Source: Paludisphaera rhizosphaerae
GTDB taxonomy: Bacteria > Planctomycetota > Planctomycetia > Isosphaerales > Isosphaeraceae
Reading direction: 5' to 3'
Assembly (NCBI RefSeq): GCF_011065895.1
Contig: NZ_JAALCR010000014.1
Span: 158,325-222,324 of the forward strand
DNA length: 64,000 nucleotides
A program made the position numbers and the translations under genes. This document shows positions 8,632 through 17,575 of this stretch, piece after piece (position 1 is the first letter of the stretch; every line of letters begins with the position of its first letter). The notes under the pieces are model-generated. The model saw only the letters and a program-made list of their open reading frames with translations. It was not told where the DNA came from and did no database searches.

Positions 8632-10125
8632 ATGATCCGACCTCGCAAGGCTTTGCTGTCGTCCGCCCTCGTCGTCGTTGTCGGCGGAGTTAGTCCGCTC
8701 CTCGCCGGCGAACCGGACCGGGTCACGTTCAACAAGGACGTCGCGCCGATCCTCTTCAACCGCTGCGCCGGCTGTCACCGGCCGGGAGAGGTCGCTCCGT
8801 TCTCCCTGCTGAGCTATGGCGACGCCGCCAAGCGTTCGGATTTCATCGCGGAGTTGACCGAGAGCCGCAAGATGCCTCCCTGGAAGGCCGATGCGGGAGT
8901 CGGCCATTTCACCGACGCCCGCCGGTTGACCGACGAGGAGATCGCCACGATTCGCAAGTGGGCGGACGCCGGCGCGGTCGAGGGGAACGCAGCCGACCTG
9001 CCGAAGCCTCCCCAGTTCACCGAAGGTTGGCAACTCGGCGAGCCGGACCTGATCGTCAAGATGCCGGAGCCCTACACGCTGACGGCCTCCGGACCCGACG
9101 AATACCGCTGCTTCGTCCTGCCGGTGAGCATCCCAGCGGGCAAGTACATCGAGTCGATCGAGTTCCGCCCGGGGAACCGAAAGATCGTGCATCACGCGGT
9201 CATCACGTCGCTCTCGCACAAGGAGGCGGAATCGAAGCTGGCCGCCGGGGATGGCAAGAGCTTCCTTTCGGGCCTGGCGCCTCCGGGTAAGCTCCTCTCC
9301 GGTCCGCTCTCGATCTGGACGCCCGGGATGGAGCCGCACAAGCTCCCCGCGGAGGTCGCCGCCGCCTGGCCGGAGAACACCGACCTCGTTCTTCAGCTCC
9401 ACCTGCACCCGAGCGGCAAGGAAGAGGCTGAGCAGAGCACGCTCGGCTTCTATCTGACGGACAAGAAGCCCACGGCCCGGTTGCAGATGAACGCCTTCTC
9501 CAACAACCGGATCGACATCCCTCCCCGAGATTCGAACTTTCAGGTCCAGGCGTCCAAGACGTTGAACGCCGACGCGACGCTGTTCGGCGTCTTCCCGCAC
9601 CAGCACCTGATCGGCCGCTCGATGAAGGCTGAGGCCACGCTGCCGGATTCGACCAAGGTCCCGCTGATCTCGATCTCGGATTGGGACTTCAACTGGCAGT
9701 ATTACTACCGTTATCAGGAGCCCGTCAAACTCCCTGCCGGCACTCGGATCGACGTGAGCTGGAGCTACGACAACTCGGCCGAGAACCCAGCCAACCCCAG
9801 CAAACCGCCGCGTCGCGTGACCTTCGGCGAGCAGACGACGGATGAGATGGCCTTCCTGATCTTCGACGTGATCGCCAGTGGGCCGGCTCCCGCCGATCGA
9901 CCGCCGAGCCCCGAGATGATCGCTCGCCGCGTCGACGGGGCCAAGAAGCTCCTCGACAAGGACGGCGACGGCCGTCTCGATGAGGCGGAGCTGCTGGCCG
10001 CTCCCGGCGGCATGGTGAGCGCCGGGGAACTCAAGCGATGGCTCAAGGAGTATGACAAGGACGGCGACGCCAAGCTCAGCGCCGCCGAGTTGCTGGAGGT
10101 CGTGAAGTCCATGAGCCGTCGCTGA
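8632..10125 (+). CDS. Cytochrome c / copper type II monooxygenase-like / EF-hand exported protein
   Basis: A 497-aa protein with a signal peptide (…GGVSPLLAGEP). Residues 33-115 are a class-I cytochrome-like domain with a haem motif CAGCH (45-49) followed by RPGEVAPFSL. Residues about 150-420 resemble the copper type II ascorbate-dependent monooxygenase fold: His-rich segments KIVHHAVITS, LVLQLHLHPSGK and PHQHLIGRSM can supply the copper ligands. The C-terminus carries two EF-hand loops (DKDGDGRLDEAE and DKDGDAKLSAAE). The likely role is a periplasmic redox or hydroxylating enzyme with electrons delivered through its own haem domain (inference). The gene stands alone, 80 nt after the caspase gene and convergent to the BASS transporter. 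Confidence 0.85.
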   Translation: MIRPRKALLSSALVVVVGGVSPLLAGEPDRVTFNKDVAPILFNRCAGCHRPGEVAPFSLLSYGDAAKRSDFIAELTESRKMPPWKADAGVGHFTDARRLTDEEIATIRKWADAGAVEGNAADLPKPPQFTEGWQLGEPDLIVKMPEPYTLTASGPDEYRCFVLPVSIPAGKYIESIEFRPGNRKIVHHAVITSLSHKEAESKLAAGDGKSFLSGLAPPGKLLSGPLSIWTPGMEPHKLPAEVAAAWPENTDLVLQLHLHPSGKEEAEQSTLGFYLTDKKPTARLQMNAFSNNRIDIPPRDSNFQVQASKTLNADATLFGVFPHQHLIGRSMKAEATLPDSTKVPLISISDWDFNWQYYYRYQEPVKLPAGTRIDVSWSYDNSAENPANPSKPPRRVTFGEQTTDEMAFLIFDVIASGPAPADRPPSPEMIARRVDGAKKLLDKDGDGRLDEAELLAAPGGMVSAGELKRWLKEYDKDGDAKLSAAELLEVVKSMSRR

Positions 10126-10134
10126 GGATGATCG

Positions 10135-11190
10135 TCAGGCGCACTCGGTCCGCCGGAGCAGGGCGTCCACCCCTCCGGCGACCAGGTGCTGGACCAGGTT
10201 GTACACGATGATCGGCAGCATCACGAGCGGCTGAGAACCCATCGTCAGCGAGGCCAGCACCAGTCCCGTACCGTTGTTGTTCATCCCCAGCCCGAACATC
10301 AACGCCACTCGCTGGCCTCGGTCCGCGCCAGCCAGGCGGCCGATCACATGTCCGGCCGCGAAGGTCAGCGTGCAGAGCCCCGCGACGAACGCCATGATGA
10401 TCCCGAGGAAATCCCAGTCGGGCTTGGCCAACGCCTGCGGCAGGCACGAAGAGGCATTGGCGTAGCAGAGGATCAACAGGGTCACCGGTGCGACGATTTT
10501 GAGCCGGCGCTCGACCCTTTGCGTGCGGTCTTCCCCCATGGCCGCTCGCGCGGCGATTCCCAGGACCGAGGGGATCAACACCCACGCGAACAGGAACGCT
10601 CCGGTATCGCTGGCCGCGAGCTGGTGAAGTTCCTCGCCGTAGTGGCTGGGGGCGATCGCCCCCAGGGTGTGCAGCAGCGCGGGGGTCGTCAAAGGGCTGA
10701 GGAGCGTCGAGCCAAGGACCAGGCCCAGGCTCAAGGCCATGTCGCCGTCGGCGGCCTGGGCCCAGCCCGTCGACGAACCCGCGATCGGCATCGACGACAC
10801 GAGGGCCAGGCCGACCAGGACGACGGCCGCCTCGTTGGGGTTGTGCCAGACGCCCAGCGCGGGGACCATGAGGGCGAGGAACGCCAGCGGCACGATCATG
10901 TTGGCCGCCAGACCGGCCAGGATCATCCCCGGCCGACGTCCAAGCCGGCCGATCCGATCGGTTCGCGCTCGCATTCCGGCGTTGAAGAGGAGCAGCCACA
11001 GCAGGAGCTTCGGCGGCGTCGCGGCGATCGGTCCGCGCAGGTGGGCCAACTCCACTAGATCCACCTCCTTGAGCCAGAGCCCCGGCCCCGGAAGCACGGC
11101 GGCGAGCCCGTAGCTGAGAATGATGAGTTTGAGCAGGTGCCTGTGCAGAAAGTGCGATACGGCGGACGTCTTGTCCATGACAGCGTTCAT
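10135..11190 (-). CDS. BASS-family (bile acid:sodium symporter-like) transporter
   Basis: A 351-aa integral membrane protein. The ATG at 11190 follows AGGGATGAG; an ATG at 11178 and an upstream one at 11229 are alternatives. About nine to ten hydrophobic segments are visible (KLIILSYGLAAVLPG, LLLWLLLFNAGM, LAFLALMVPALGVW, ALVSSMPIAGSSTGWAQ, LSLGLVLGSTLLSPLTTPAL, and others). The short motif SSMPIAGSSTGWAQ and GLGMNNNGTGL correspond to the two crossover regions of the BASS fold that bind sodium. The substrate is unknown: family members carry bile acids, pyruvate, pantoate or other organic anions. It stops 9 nt from the stop of the convergent cytochrome gene. No operon partner. Confidence 0.8.
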   Translation of the reverse strand: MNAVMDKTSAVSHFLHRHLLKLIILSYGLAAVLPGPGLWLKEVDLVELAHLRGPIAATPPKLLLWLLLFNAGMRARTDRIGRLGRRPGMILAGLAANMIVPLAFLALMVPALGVWHNPNEAAVVLVGLALVSSMPIAGSSTGWAQAADGDMALSLGLVLGSTLLSPLTTPALLHTLGAIAPSHYGEELHQLAASDTGAFLFAWVLIPSVLGIAARAAMGEDRTQRVERRLKIVAPVTLLILCYANASSCLPQALAKPDWDFLGIIMAFVAGLCTLTFAAGHVIGRLAGADRGQRVALMFGLGMNNNGTGLVLASLTMGSQPLVMLPIIVYNLVQHLVAGGVDALLRRTECA

Positions 11191-11295
11191 CGGCTCATCC
11201 CTCGACCTTGCGTGGTTGCCCGTCGTCACGAGGAGCCGATCGGCTCCGTTGGACGAAGCATAGGAGGAGCCGCTGAGAAGACCGTGAGGGCTGCG

Positions 11296-11309
11296 TAAGA
11301 TGTTTCTTA
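11296..11309. promoter_or_regulatory. Short inverted repeat in divergent promoter region
   Basis: TAAGA-TGTT-TCTTA, two perfect 5-bp arms, in the 240 nt between the BASS gene and the PepSY-like gene. It is a possible operator for the neighbouring OmpR-type regulator, but short enough to arise by chance. Confidence 0.25.
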
Positions 11310-11432
11310 TCGTCGGCTCATGGTCCTCTCATCCCGTCGTCCTAGGATGTCACCCGCGTCGAGGGACGGGCCGCCGCAGTGGACGGAGGTCGGGTCGCCT
11401 CACGGTCTCAAGGTGCGAAAAGGAGAGTCGAC

Positions 11433-12002
11433 GTGAGATTCGCCGTACTGTCGCTGGGCCTGGTGATCGCCGCGGGGTCGGCCTTCGCCGATGAGGAGTC
11501 GATCAAGGTCGAGGATCTGCCGAAGGCCGTTCGCTCCGCCGTCAAGAAGAAGTTCCCTGAAGGGAAGCTGGTCTCCGCCGCCAAGGAGGAGGAAGACGGC
11601 AAGACGATCTTTGAAGTCGTCGTCGAGGACGATGATGCGAAGATGGACGTCGCCGTCTCGGCGAAGGGAAAGCTGCTCGAAGTCGAGAAGACCATCGACG
11701 CCGCCAAGCTCCCCAGCGAGGTGACCGCGGCCGTCGAGAAGAAGTTCCCCAAGGCCAAGATCAAGAAGGCCGAGAAGGTCGTCAAATACGAGGACGAAGA
11801 CGACGATGAAGACGAGGATGAAGATGAAGACGATGACGTGGACAAGTTCTTCGAGGTCGTCCTCTCCGTCGAAGGCAAGAAGGACTTCGAGGTGAAGATT
11901 TCGCCCAAGGGGAAGATCCTCAAGGACGACGAAGACGACGACCACGAGGAGAAGGAAGAGAAGGGCGACAAGGGCAAGAAGAAGGAGAAGGGCGACGACT
12001 GA
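11433..12002 (+). CDS. Secreted acidic PepSY-like tandem-domain protein
   Basis: A 189-aa protein. GTG at 11433 is chosen because AAGGAG lies 8 nt upstream and the frame then opens with a signal peptide (MRFAVLSLGLVIAAGSAFADE). Two copies of a PepSY-like (beta-lactamase-inhibitor-like) unit follow. Each begins with an LPxxVxxAVxKKFP segment (LPKAVRSAVKKKFP, LPSEVTAAVEKKFP), then KGKLLEVEKT or KGKILKDDED beta strands. The second copy is interrupted by a run of Asp/Glu (about 125-142), and the tail is alternately acidic and lysine-rich. Such proteins are often genetically linked to two-component systems and bind cell-envelope components or metals (family knowledge). The two-component pair starts 85 nt downstream. 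Confidence 0.8.
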   Translation: MRFAVLSLGLVIAAGSAFADEESIKVEDLPKAVRSAVKKKFPEGKLVSAAKEEEDGKTIFEVVVEDDDAKMDVAVSAKGKLLEVEKTIDAAKLPSEVTAAVEKKFPKAKIKKAEKVVKYEDEDDDEDEDEDEDDDVDKFFEVVLSVEGKKDFEVKISPKGKILKDDEDDDHEEKEEKGDKGKKKEKGDD

Positions 12003-12087
12003 GCTTCGTCGATGACGAGCGAGGCGACGGCGGCCGTTGGTTTTCAAGCCGGCCGCCGTCGATCGCTGCGCGAGAGCGGGAGGCGCC

Positions 12088-12783
12088 ATGGGGATTCGGG
12101 TCCTGGTGGTCGAGGACGATGCGGAGATCGCCGACTTCATCGTCCGCGGGCTTCGCGAGGAGGGATACACGGTGGAGTCGGCCTCCAATGGAGTCGACGG
12201 CGGCCACGCGCTGGCGCACGGGCCCTGGGATCTCGTCGTACTCGACTGGTGGCTCCCCGGCGCGGACGGTCTCACCCTGCTCAAACGCTTCCGCCAGGCC
12301 GGAAACGTCACGCCCGTCCTCTTCCTGACGGCTCGCGACGCCGTCTCGGACCGGGTCCGCGGCCTCGACGGCGGCGCGGACGACTATCTCTGCAAACCTT
12401 TCGATTTCGAGGAGCTGCTGGCCCGCGTCCGAGCCCTCTCGCGACGGCAGGTCGGCGCGGTTTCCAACGTCCTCACGTATGGCGACGTCCACGTCGATTT
12501 GACGACCCATCGGGTCGACCGGGCGGGACGACGCCTGGAATTGACGGCCAAGGAATACGCGCTGTTGATCTTCTTCCTCCGACATCCGGACGAAGTTCTC
12601 TCCCGCACTCGAATCTACGAGCACGTCTGGGAGGAACGCTACGACGGCGTGTCGAACACGCTCGAATTCCACGTCATGCAGCTTCGCAAGGTGCTGGAAG
12701 CTCAGGGAGGGCGGCTGATTCACACTCTCCGAGGGCGGGGTTACACCTTTGGTGCGAACCCCGACGAGGGCGCGGACCGATGA
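12088..12783 (+). CDS. OmpR-family response regulator
   Basis: A 231-aa protein. ATG at 12088 has GGGAGG 6 nt upstream. The receiver domain (1-120) has the acidic pair E9/D10/D11, the phospho-accepting D53 (VVLDWWLPG), T in FLTARD and K in LCKPF. The C-terminal winged helix (about 128-228) shows ELTAKEYALL and HTLRGRGYTFG, typical OmpR/PhoB DNA-binding features. Its stop overlaps the start of the histidine kinase (ATGA), so the two are translationally coupled. Likely targets are the adjacent PepSY-like gene or envelope functions (inference). Confidence 0.95.
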   Translation: MGIRVLVVEDDAEIADFIVRGLREEGYTVESASNGVDGGHALAHGPWDLVVLDWWLPGADGLTLLKRFRQAGNVTPVLFLTARDAVSDRVRGLDGGADDYLCKPFDFEELLARVRALSRRQVGAVSNVLTYGDVHVDLTTHRVDRAGRRLELTAKEYALLIFFLRHPDEVLSRTRIYEHVWEERYDGVSNTLEFHVMQLRKVLEAQGGRLIHTLRGRGYTFGANPDEGADR

Positions 12784-14270
12784 ACCTGAAACTCGGAACG
12801 CGGCTGACCATCTACTACGTCACGGCCATCGCCGTGGTCCTCGTCGGCTTCTCGATCGCCCTGTACCTGCTGGCCTCCAAGCATCTCAACCGCCAGGCGT
12901 ACGAACGTCTGGAGGCCGCGCTCAACACACTGTCCGCCGCCGCCGAGATCGAGCCCGACGGCGTGACCTGGGAACCCGAGGAACGCAGCCTGACCTTCGG
13001 CCGGCGCACCCTCGAAGGTCCACTCGTCTGGCGAGTCGCCGACGAACGGGGGACGCGGATCGACGGCTCCTCAACGGATGAGCCTGACCGCAAGCTGAGT
13101 CGTCTGGGAGTCGACGAGGGAGCCGATCGACGCTTCGCCACCTTTGCCGACGACTCAGGCGCGACGTGGCTGGCGATGAGTCGACGCCTGGGGCGGCCTC
13201 CGACCGCCGCCGCGGAGGCGCCGCTGGCTAGTCCGGAGGAGGGTCGCCACGAGGCGCTGATTCTGTCGGTCGCCTCCTCGATGGAAGGCGTGCGATCAAA
13301 CCTCCGCAATCTGGCGTTGACGCTCGCGGGGCTTTCGCTCGCGGTCTGGACCGTCTGCCTGACGACGGGCCGCCGGCTCTGCCGCGCCGCTCTGCAGCCG
13401 TTGACCGACATGGCCGCCGCGGCCGGCGCGATCGAGGGAGACGAGCCGGGACGTCGGTTGCCGATTCCCGCCGCCGACGATGAGCTGGCGGAGCTGGGCC
13501 GCACGTTCAACGCGCTCCTCGACCGGCTGGGCGAGTCGCTGGAGCGGCAGCAGCGTTTCACCGGAGACGCCTCACACCAACTCCGGACGCCCCTGACCTC
13601 GGTCCAGGGCCAGGTCGATCTGGCCTTGCGCCAGGACCGCTCGCCGGAGGAGTACCGTCGCGTCCTGACGCTCGTCCAGTCGAGAACCCGGCACCTTCGG
13701 CAGATCGTCGAGGGCCTGATGTTCCTCAGCCGGGCCGACGCCGAGGCGCGCCGGCCGGCGCTTGAGGAAGTGGCGATCGACGACTGGCTCAAGGCTCACC
13801 TCGACGCCTGGCCGGGACGAGGGCGGGTGGAGGTCGTTCATGACGAGGAGCCGTCGTCGACGCCCTGCCTGGTGCATGTTCACGGTCCCCTTCTGGGAGA
13901 ACTCCTGAACAACCTTCTCGACAACGCCGCGAAGTACGGCCCTCCCGGTTCTCCTATCCAGGTTCGGCTTTCGCGTCGCGACGCGACGGTGGCGATCTCG
14001 GTTTCGGACGAAGGGCCGGGGATCGAGCCGGCCGAGATCGCCCGCCTGTTTGAGCCTTTCTACCGAACCGAGTCGGCTCGCCTGAAGGGGGCGCCGGGGG
14101 TCGGCCTGGGGTTGTCGGTGGCCGCGAGGATCGCCGCAGTCTTCGGTGGGCGGATCACCGTCGAGAACGCGGCTGGACGCGGGGCGACGTTCACCGTTCA
14201 TCTACCGATCAGCGAACGGCCGACGTCGGAAATCGTTCGTCCAGAGCCAGATTCAGTTCCAGCACGTTGA
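12780..14270 (+). CDS. Membrane histidine kinase (HAMP, HisKA, HATPase)
   Basis: A 496-aa sensor kinase starting at the ATG that overlaps the regulator stop. TM1 covers about residues 9-33 (IYYVTAIAVVLVGFSIALYL), an extracytoplasmic sensor about 34-175, TM2 about 178-196. A HAMP segment about 200-255 follows, then HisKA with the phosphorylated His in DASHQLRTPL (H266), N-box NNLLDNAAKY, G1 DEGPGIE, F-box LFEPFYR and G2 GVGLGLSV. Organisation resembles CusS/QseC-like kinases. The last 62 nt overlap the 3' end of kdpC on the other strand, so the two transcription units collide here. Confidence 0.95.
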   Translation: MNLKLGTRLTIYYVTAIAVVLVGFSIALYLLASKHLNRQAYERLEAALNTLSAAAEIEPDGVTWEPEERSLTFGRRTLEGPLVWRVADERGTRIDGSSTDEPDRKLSRLGVDEGADRRFATFADDSGATWLAMSRRLGRPPTAAAEAPLASPEEGRHEALILSVASSMEGVRSNLRNLALTLAGLSLAVWTVCLTTGRRLCRAALQPLTDMAAAAGAIEGDEPGRRLPIPAADDELAELGRTFNALLDRLGESLERQQRFTGDASHQLRTPLTSVQGQVDLALRQDRSPEEYRRVLTLVQSRTRHLRQIVEGLMFLSRADAEARRPALEEVAIDDWLKAHLDAWPGRGRVEVVHDEEPSSTPCLVHVHGPLLGELLNNLLDNAAKYGPPGSPIQVRLSRRDATVAISVSDEGPGIEPAEIARLFEPFYRTESARLKGAPGVGLGLSVAARIAAVFGGRITVENAAGRGATFTVHLPISERPTSEIVRPEPDSVPAR

Positions 14271-15270
14271 CGAGCGGCTCGCCGACGAGCCCTGCCAGGG
14301 GCGTGAAAGCGTGGGCGCGGACGAGCTTTTCAATCTCAGCGCGAGTCGAGTCGGCCTCACTATCGCTCGGGGCTCGCTTCGCCGCAACGCGGTCGAGCTG
14401 GTAGACGGACAGCGCGTTCCTCAGGGTGATGTGCGGGTCGAGGCCCGAGCCGGACGTCGTCACCATGTCGGCGATCACGGGTTCCAGGTCGGCCGCCTTG
14501 TCGCGGTTCGCCGGGTCGCTCACCCACAGGTCAAAGAAGTTGGCGTGGACGGCCGGGTCGGAGGCGACAGGCTCGATCCGCTTCACCTTTGTTCCGTCGG
14601 TCTGGGCGACCTCCACCACGCCGGGCCACCTGCCGGGATGAACGCGGGCAAAGCTCGCGAAGAACGGGGTGACCAGGTCCTCGGGCTTCGGAGCGTCCGC
14701 GTTGGGGTTCGATTTTTTCCAGGCTTCGAGCACCTCGGGGTGTTCATTCGCCCATTGGCGGATGTACTCGCCCTGGAGGCCGTAGGCCTCGCCGGAGAGG
14801 TCGGTTCGAGCCCAGTTCACCGGGCCGGTCGACGAAGCCGAGGCCCAGGCCGCTGCGCGATCGGGGACGGCGGCGAACCAGGCGTCGATGTCTTGCTGAG
14901 GCGTTCGCGGCTTCGGGCCGGCGCCGGCCGATCGTGAGCCTTGCTTGTAGACGAGGATCGGGCCGATTTGCTGGCAGACGCGATCGCGGAGCTTAGGGTT
15001 GTTCGCACCCCAGTTGCTCCCTCCGGACGCCGTCGCATTGTATGAGGCCGCCGACGGCCGGGGCCAGAAATACTCGGGCGCGGTGAAGGGCTGCGCGATC
15101 AGCCGGGAGCCCTGTGATCCTGCTCCGCCCTTCCCCTCGATCAGACTCCCCGCGGCGGCGCTCGGGAAGAGCAGGCGTCCCACGCCGAATAACGCCAGCG
15201 GGTACAGTCCGCAACATAGAACGACCGTGGCCAGCAGCAAAATCAAACTTGCGCGGATATTGTTCTTCAC
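14209..15270 (-). CDS. kdpC: Potassium-transporting ATPase subunit C, enlarged
   Basis: Stabilising/chaperone subunit of the KdpFABC potassium pump, anchored by one N-terminal helix (SLILLLATVVLCCGLYPLALF). GTG start at 15270 with GGAG 6 nt upstream. Standard KdpC blocks are present at both ends: GSRLIAQPF, YFWPRPSA, YNATASGGSN early, and TTSGSGLDPHIT, LVRAHAF, LGEPLVNVLELN-like sequence late. The protein is 353 aa, whereas KdpC is usually about 190-200. An insertion of roughly 140 residues (about 115-255), with Trp-rich helices (WFAAVPDRAAAW, VLEAWKKSNP, FDLWVSDP), separates the two halves. Last gene of the minus-strand kdp operon, 52 nt after kdpB. Confidence 0.93.
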   Translation of the reverse strand: MKNNIRASLILLLATVVLCCGLYPLALFGVGRLLFPSAAAGSLIEGKGGAGSQGSRLIAQPFTAPEYFWPRPSAASYNATASGGSNWGANNPKLRDRVCQQIGPILVYKQGSRSAGAGPKPRTPQQDIDAWFAAVPDRAAAWASASSTGPVNWARTDLSGEAYGLQGEYIRQWANEHPEVLEAWKKSNPNADAPKPEDLVTPFFASFARVHPGRWPGVVEVAQTDGTKVKRIEPVASDPAVHANFFDLWVSDPANRDKAADLEPVIADMVTTSGSGLDPHITLRNALSVYQLDRVAAKRAPSDSEADSTRAEIEKLVRAHAFTPLAGLVGEPLVNVLELNLALDERFPTSAVR

Positions 15271-15322
15271 GACGAACTCCGATGCATTGAACGTGGACGG
15301 ATACGACCGCTTGGCGCTCTCT

Positions 15323-17515
15323 TCAAACGACTCCGGGGAGCAGCGACAGAACGACGTCGATCAGCTTGATTCCGATGAAAGGAAGGACCACGCCCCCCAG
15401 CCCCCAGACGAGCAGGTTGCGCCGGAGCAGGGCGTCGGCGCCGACAGGGCGGTACCTCACTCCCTTCAGGGCGATCGGGATGAGGCAGGGGATGATGATC
15501 GCGTTGAAGATCACCGCCGAGAGGATGGCCGACGTCGGCGACGACAGGCCCATGAAGTCGAGCGCCTTCAACCAGGGGAGTGTCCCGGCGAACAGGGCGG
15601 GGACGATGGCGAAGTACTTCGCCAGGTCGTTGGCGATCGAGAACGTCGTCAGGGCTCCGCGAGTCATCAGCAGTTGCTTGCCGATCTCCACGACCTCGAT
15701 GAGCTTGGTCGGGTCGCTGTCGAGGTCGACCATGTTGCCGGCCTCCTTGGCGGCCTGGGTGCCGCTGTTCATGGCGACCCCCAGGTCGGCCTGCGCCAGG
15801 GCGGGGGCGTCGTTGGTGCCGTCTCCCATCATGGCGACGAGCCGGCCGTCGGCCTGTTCCTTGCGGATGTAGGCGAGCTTCGCCTCGGGGGTGGCCTCGG
15901 CGATGTAGTCGTCGACGCCCGCCTGCCTGGCGATGCTGCCGGCGGTGAGCGGGTTGTCGCCCGTGACCATGACAGTCCGGATGCCCATCTTGCGGAGCCG
16001 TTCGAACCGCTCGCGGATGCCCGGCTTGAGGATGTCCTCCAGGACCACGACGCCGACGATCCGGTTCCCCTCGGCGATCAGGAGCGGAGTCGCCCCCTGG
16101 GCGGCGTGAACGTCCACCTGCTCCTTCAACCGCGCCGGAGGCGTGCCGTTGGCGGCCAGGACATACCGGAGCACCGCGTCGGAAGCGCCTTTGCGGATCC
16201 TCCGCCCGTCCGGCAGGTCGACGCCGCTCATCCGGGTCTGGGCGGTGAACGGGACGAAGACCGCGCCGGACGGGGGAGCGGCCGCCGATGCGTTGCCTCC
16301 GGGCGTGTGGCGATACAGTTCAACGATGCTCTTGCCCTCAGGCGTCTCGTCGGCGGCGCTCGCCAAGGCGGCCAACGCGCCGACCTCCGTCGCGGCCAGG
16401 TCGTCCAGTGGCAGGAACTTCGTGGCCTTGCGGTTGCCGATCGTGATGGTCCCCGTCTTGTCCAGCAGCAGCGTGTCGACGTCGCCGGCCACCTCGACGG
16501 CCTTGCCGCTCTTGGCGATCAGGTTCGCCCGAAGGGCTCGATCCATTCCCGCGATGCCGATCGCTGCCAGCAGTGCGCCGATGGTCGTCGGGATCAGGCA
16601 GACGAGCAGAGCGACCAGGGTCGGCACGTCGCTCCCCAGGCTTTTCAGGCCCGTTGCGCCCAGGTATTCGCCCATGTACGCCTCGGCGTTGGCGGCCATC
16701 GGCCAGAGGGCCGCCACGACGATCAGGAAGATCAGCGTGAACGCGGAGAGAACCAGCGATAGCGCGATCTCGTTGGGCGTCCGCTGCCGTGAAGCCCCTT
16801 CCACCAGGGCGATCATTCGGTCGAGGAACGACTTCCCGGCCGTCGCCGTCACGCGGACGATGATGCGGTCGGAGAGCACTCGCGTCCCGCCGGTCACGCC
16901 GCTGCGGTCGCCTCCCGCTTCGCGAACGACCGGGGCGGACTCGCCGGTGATCGCCGACTCGTCGACGCTGGCCACGCCGGCGACGATCTCGCCGTCTCCG
17001 GGGATCGTCTGACCGGCTTCGACGGCGACCAGGTCGCCCTCTTTCAGGTCTGTCGAGGAGACCTCATCGAACTCCGACTCGGGCGCGATGAGCATTGCCG
17101 CCGGGTTGAGCCCCCTGGCGGTGAGGCGGAACGCCGGCGTCGAGCGGCGGGTCTTTCGCAGCGAATCCGCCTGGGCCTTGCCGCGGGCCTCGGCGAGAGC
17201 CTCGGCGAAGTTGGCGAACAGCACCGTCAACAGCAGCCAGACGTCCAGCGCGAGCAGGTAGCCGAACGTGGCGAGCGTCGAAGCTGGATCGATCAGCTTG
17301 TAAACGGTGTAGACGATCGAGAGGGCGGTCCCGACCTCGACCGTGAACATGACCGGGTTCTTCCACATCCGGTCCGGCCGGAGCATGACGACGGCCTGCC
17401 AGAGGGCCGCCTTGAGCAGGTCGGGGGCGAACAGGCCCTGGCGACGGCTCAGACGTCGGGCCGTCTTCAACTCGTCGGCCGGTGCTTTCGGGGCCTGGGG
17501 GAGCAAAGCAGTCAT
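15323..17515 (-). CDS. kdpB: Potassium-transporting ATPase ATP-binding subunit
   Basis: P-type ATPase subunit that powers K+ uptake by KdpFABC. 730 aa, slightly longer than the usual 680-690. The phosphorylation site is D352 in [10 protein letters not shown]. The dephosphorylation loop TGES lies at 190-193, and the hinge motif [14 protein letters not shown] and [20 protein letters not shown] are intact. Membrane helices flank residues 55-105, 255-325 and the C-terminus. Sits 60 nt after kdpA in the same direction. No missing catalytic residue. Confidence 0.97.
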   Translation of the reverse strand: MTALLPQAPKAPADELKTARRLSRRQGLFAPDLLKAALWQAVVMLRPDRMWKNPVMFTVEVGTALSIVYTVYKLIDPASTLATFGYLLALDVWLLLTVLFANFAEALAEARGKAQADSLRKTRRSTPAFRLTARGLNPAAMLIAPESEFDEVSSTDLKEGDLVAVEAGQTIPGDGEIVAGVASVDESAITGESAPVVREAGGDRSGVTGGTRVLSDRIIVRVTATAGKSFLDRMIALVEGASRQRTPNEIALSLVLSAFTLIFLIVVAALWPMAANAEAYMGEYLGATGLKSLGSDVPTLVALLVCLIPTTIGALLAAIGIAGMDRALRANLIAKSGKAVEVAGDVDTLLLDKTGTITIGNRKATKFLPLDDLAATEVGALAALASAADETPEGKSIVELYRHTPGGNASAAAPPSGAVFVPFTAQTRMSGVDLPDGRRIRKGASDAVLRYVLAANGTPPARLKEQVDVHAAQGATPLLIAEGNRIVGVVVLEDILKPGIRERFERLRKMGIRTVMVTGDNPLTAGSIARQAGVDDYIAEATPEAKLAYIRKEQADGRLVAMMGDGTNDAPALAQADLGVAMNSGTQAAKEAGNMVDLDSDPTKLIEVVEIGKQLLMTRGALTTFSIANDLAKYFAIVPALFAGTLPWLKALDFMGLSSPTSAILSAVIFNAIIIPCLIPIALKGVRYRPVGADALLRRNLLVWGLGGVVLPFIGIKLIDVVLSLLPGVV

Positions 17516-17575
17516 TGTTTCGTCTCAATCCGAATGGGTTCCAGACGCAGGGAATTCACGTCGTCCTGGTTCGGG

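Noticed and set aside
12012..12780. Upstream extension of the histidine-kinase frame across the response regulator
   Set aside because: The segment overlaps a clear OmpR-type gene and lacks domains; the ATGA start at 12780 is natural.
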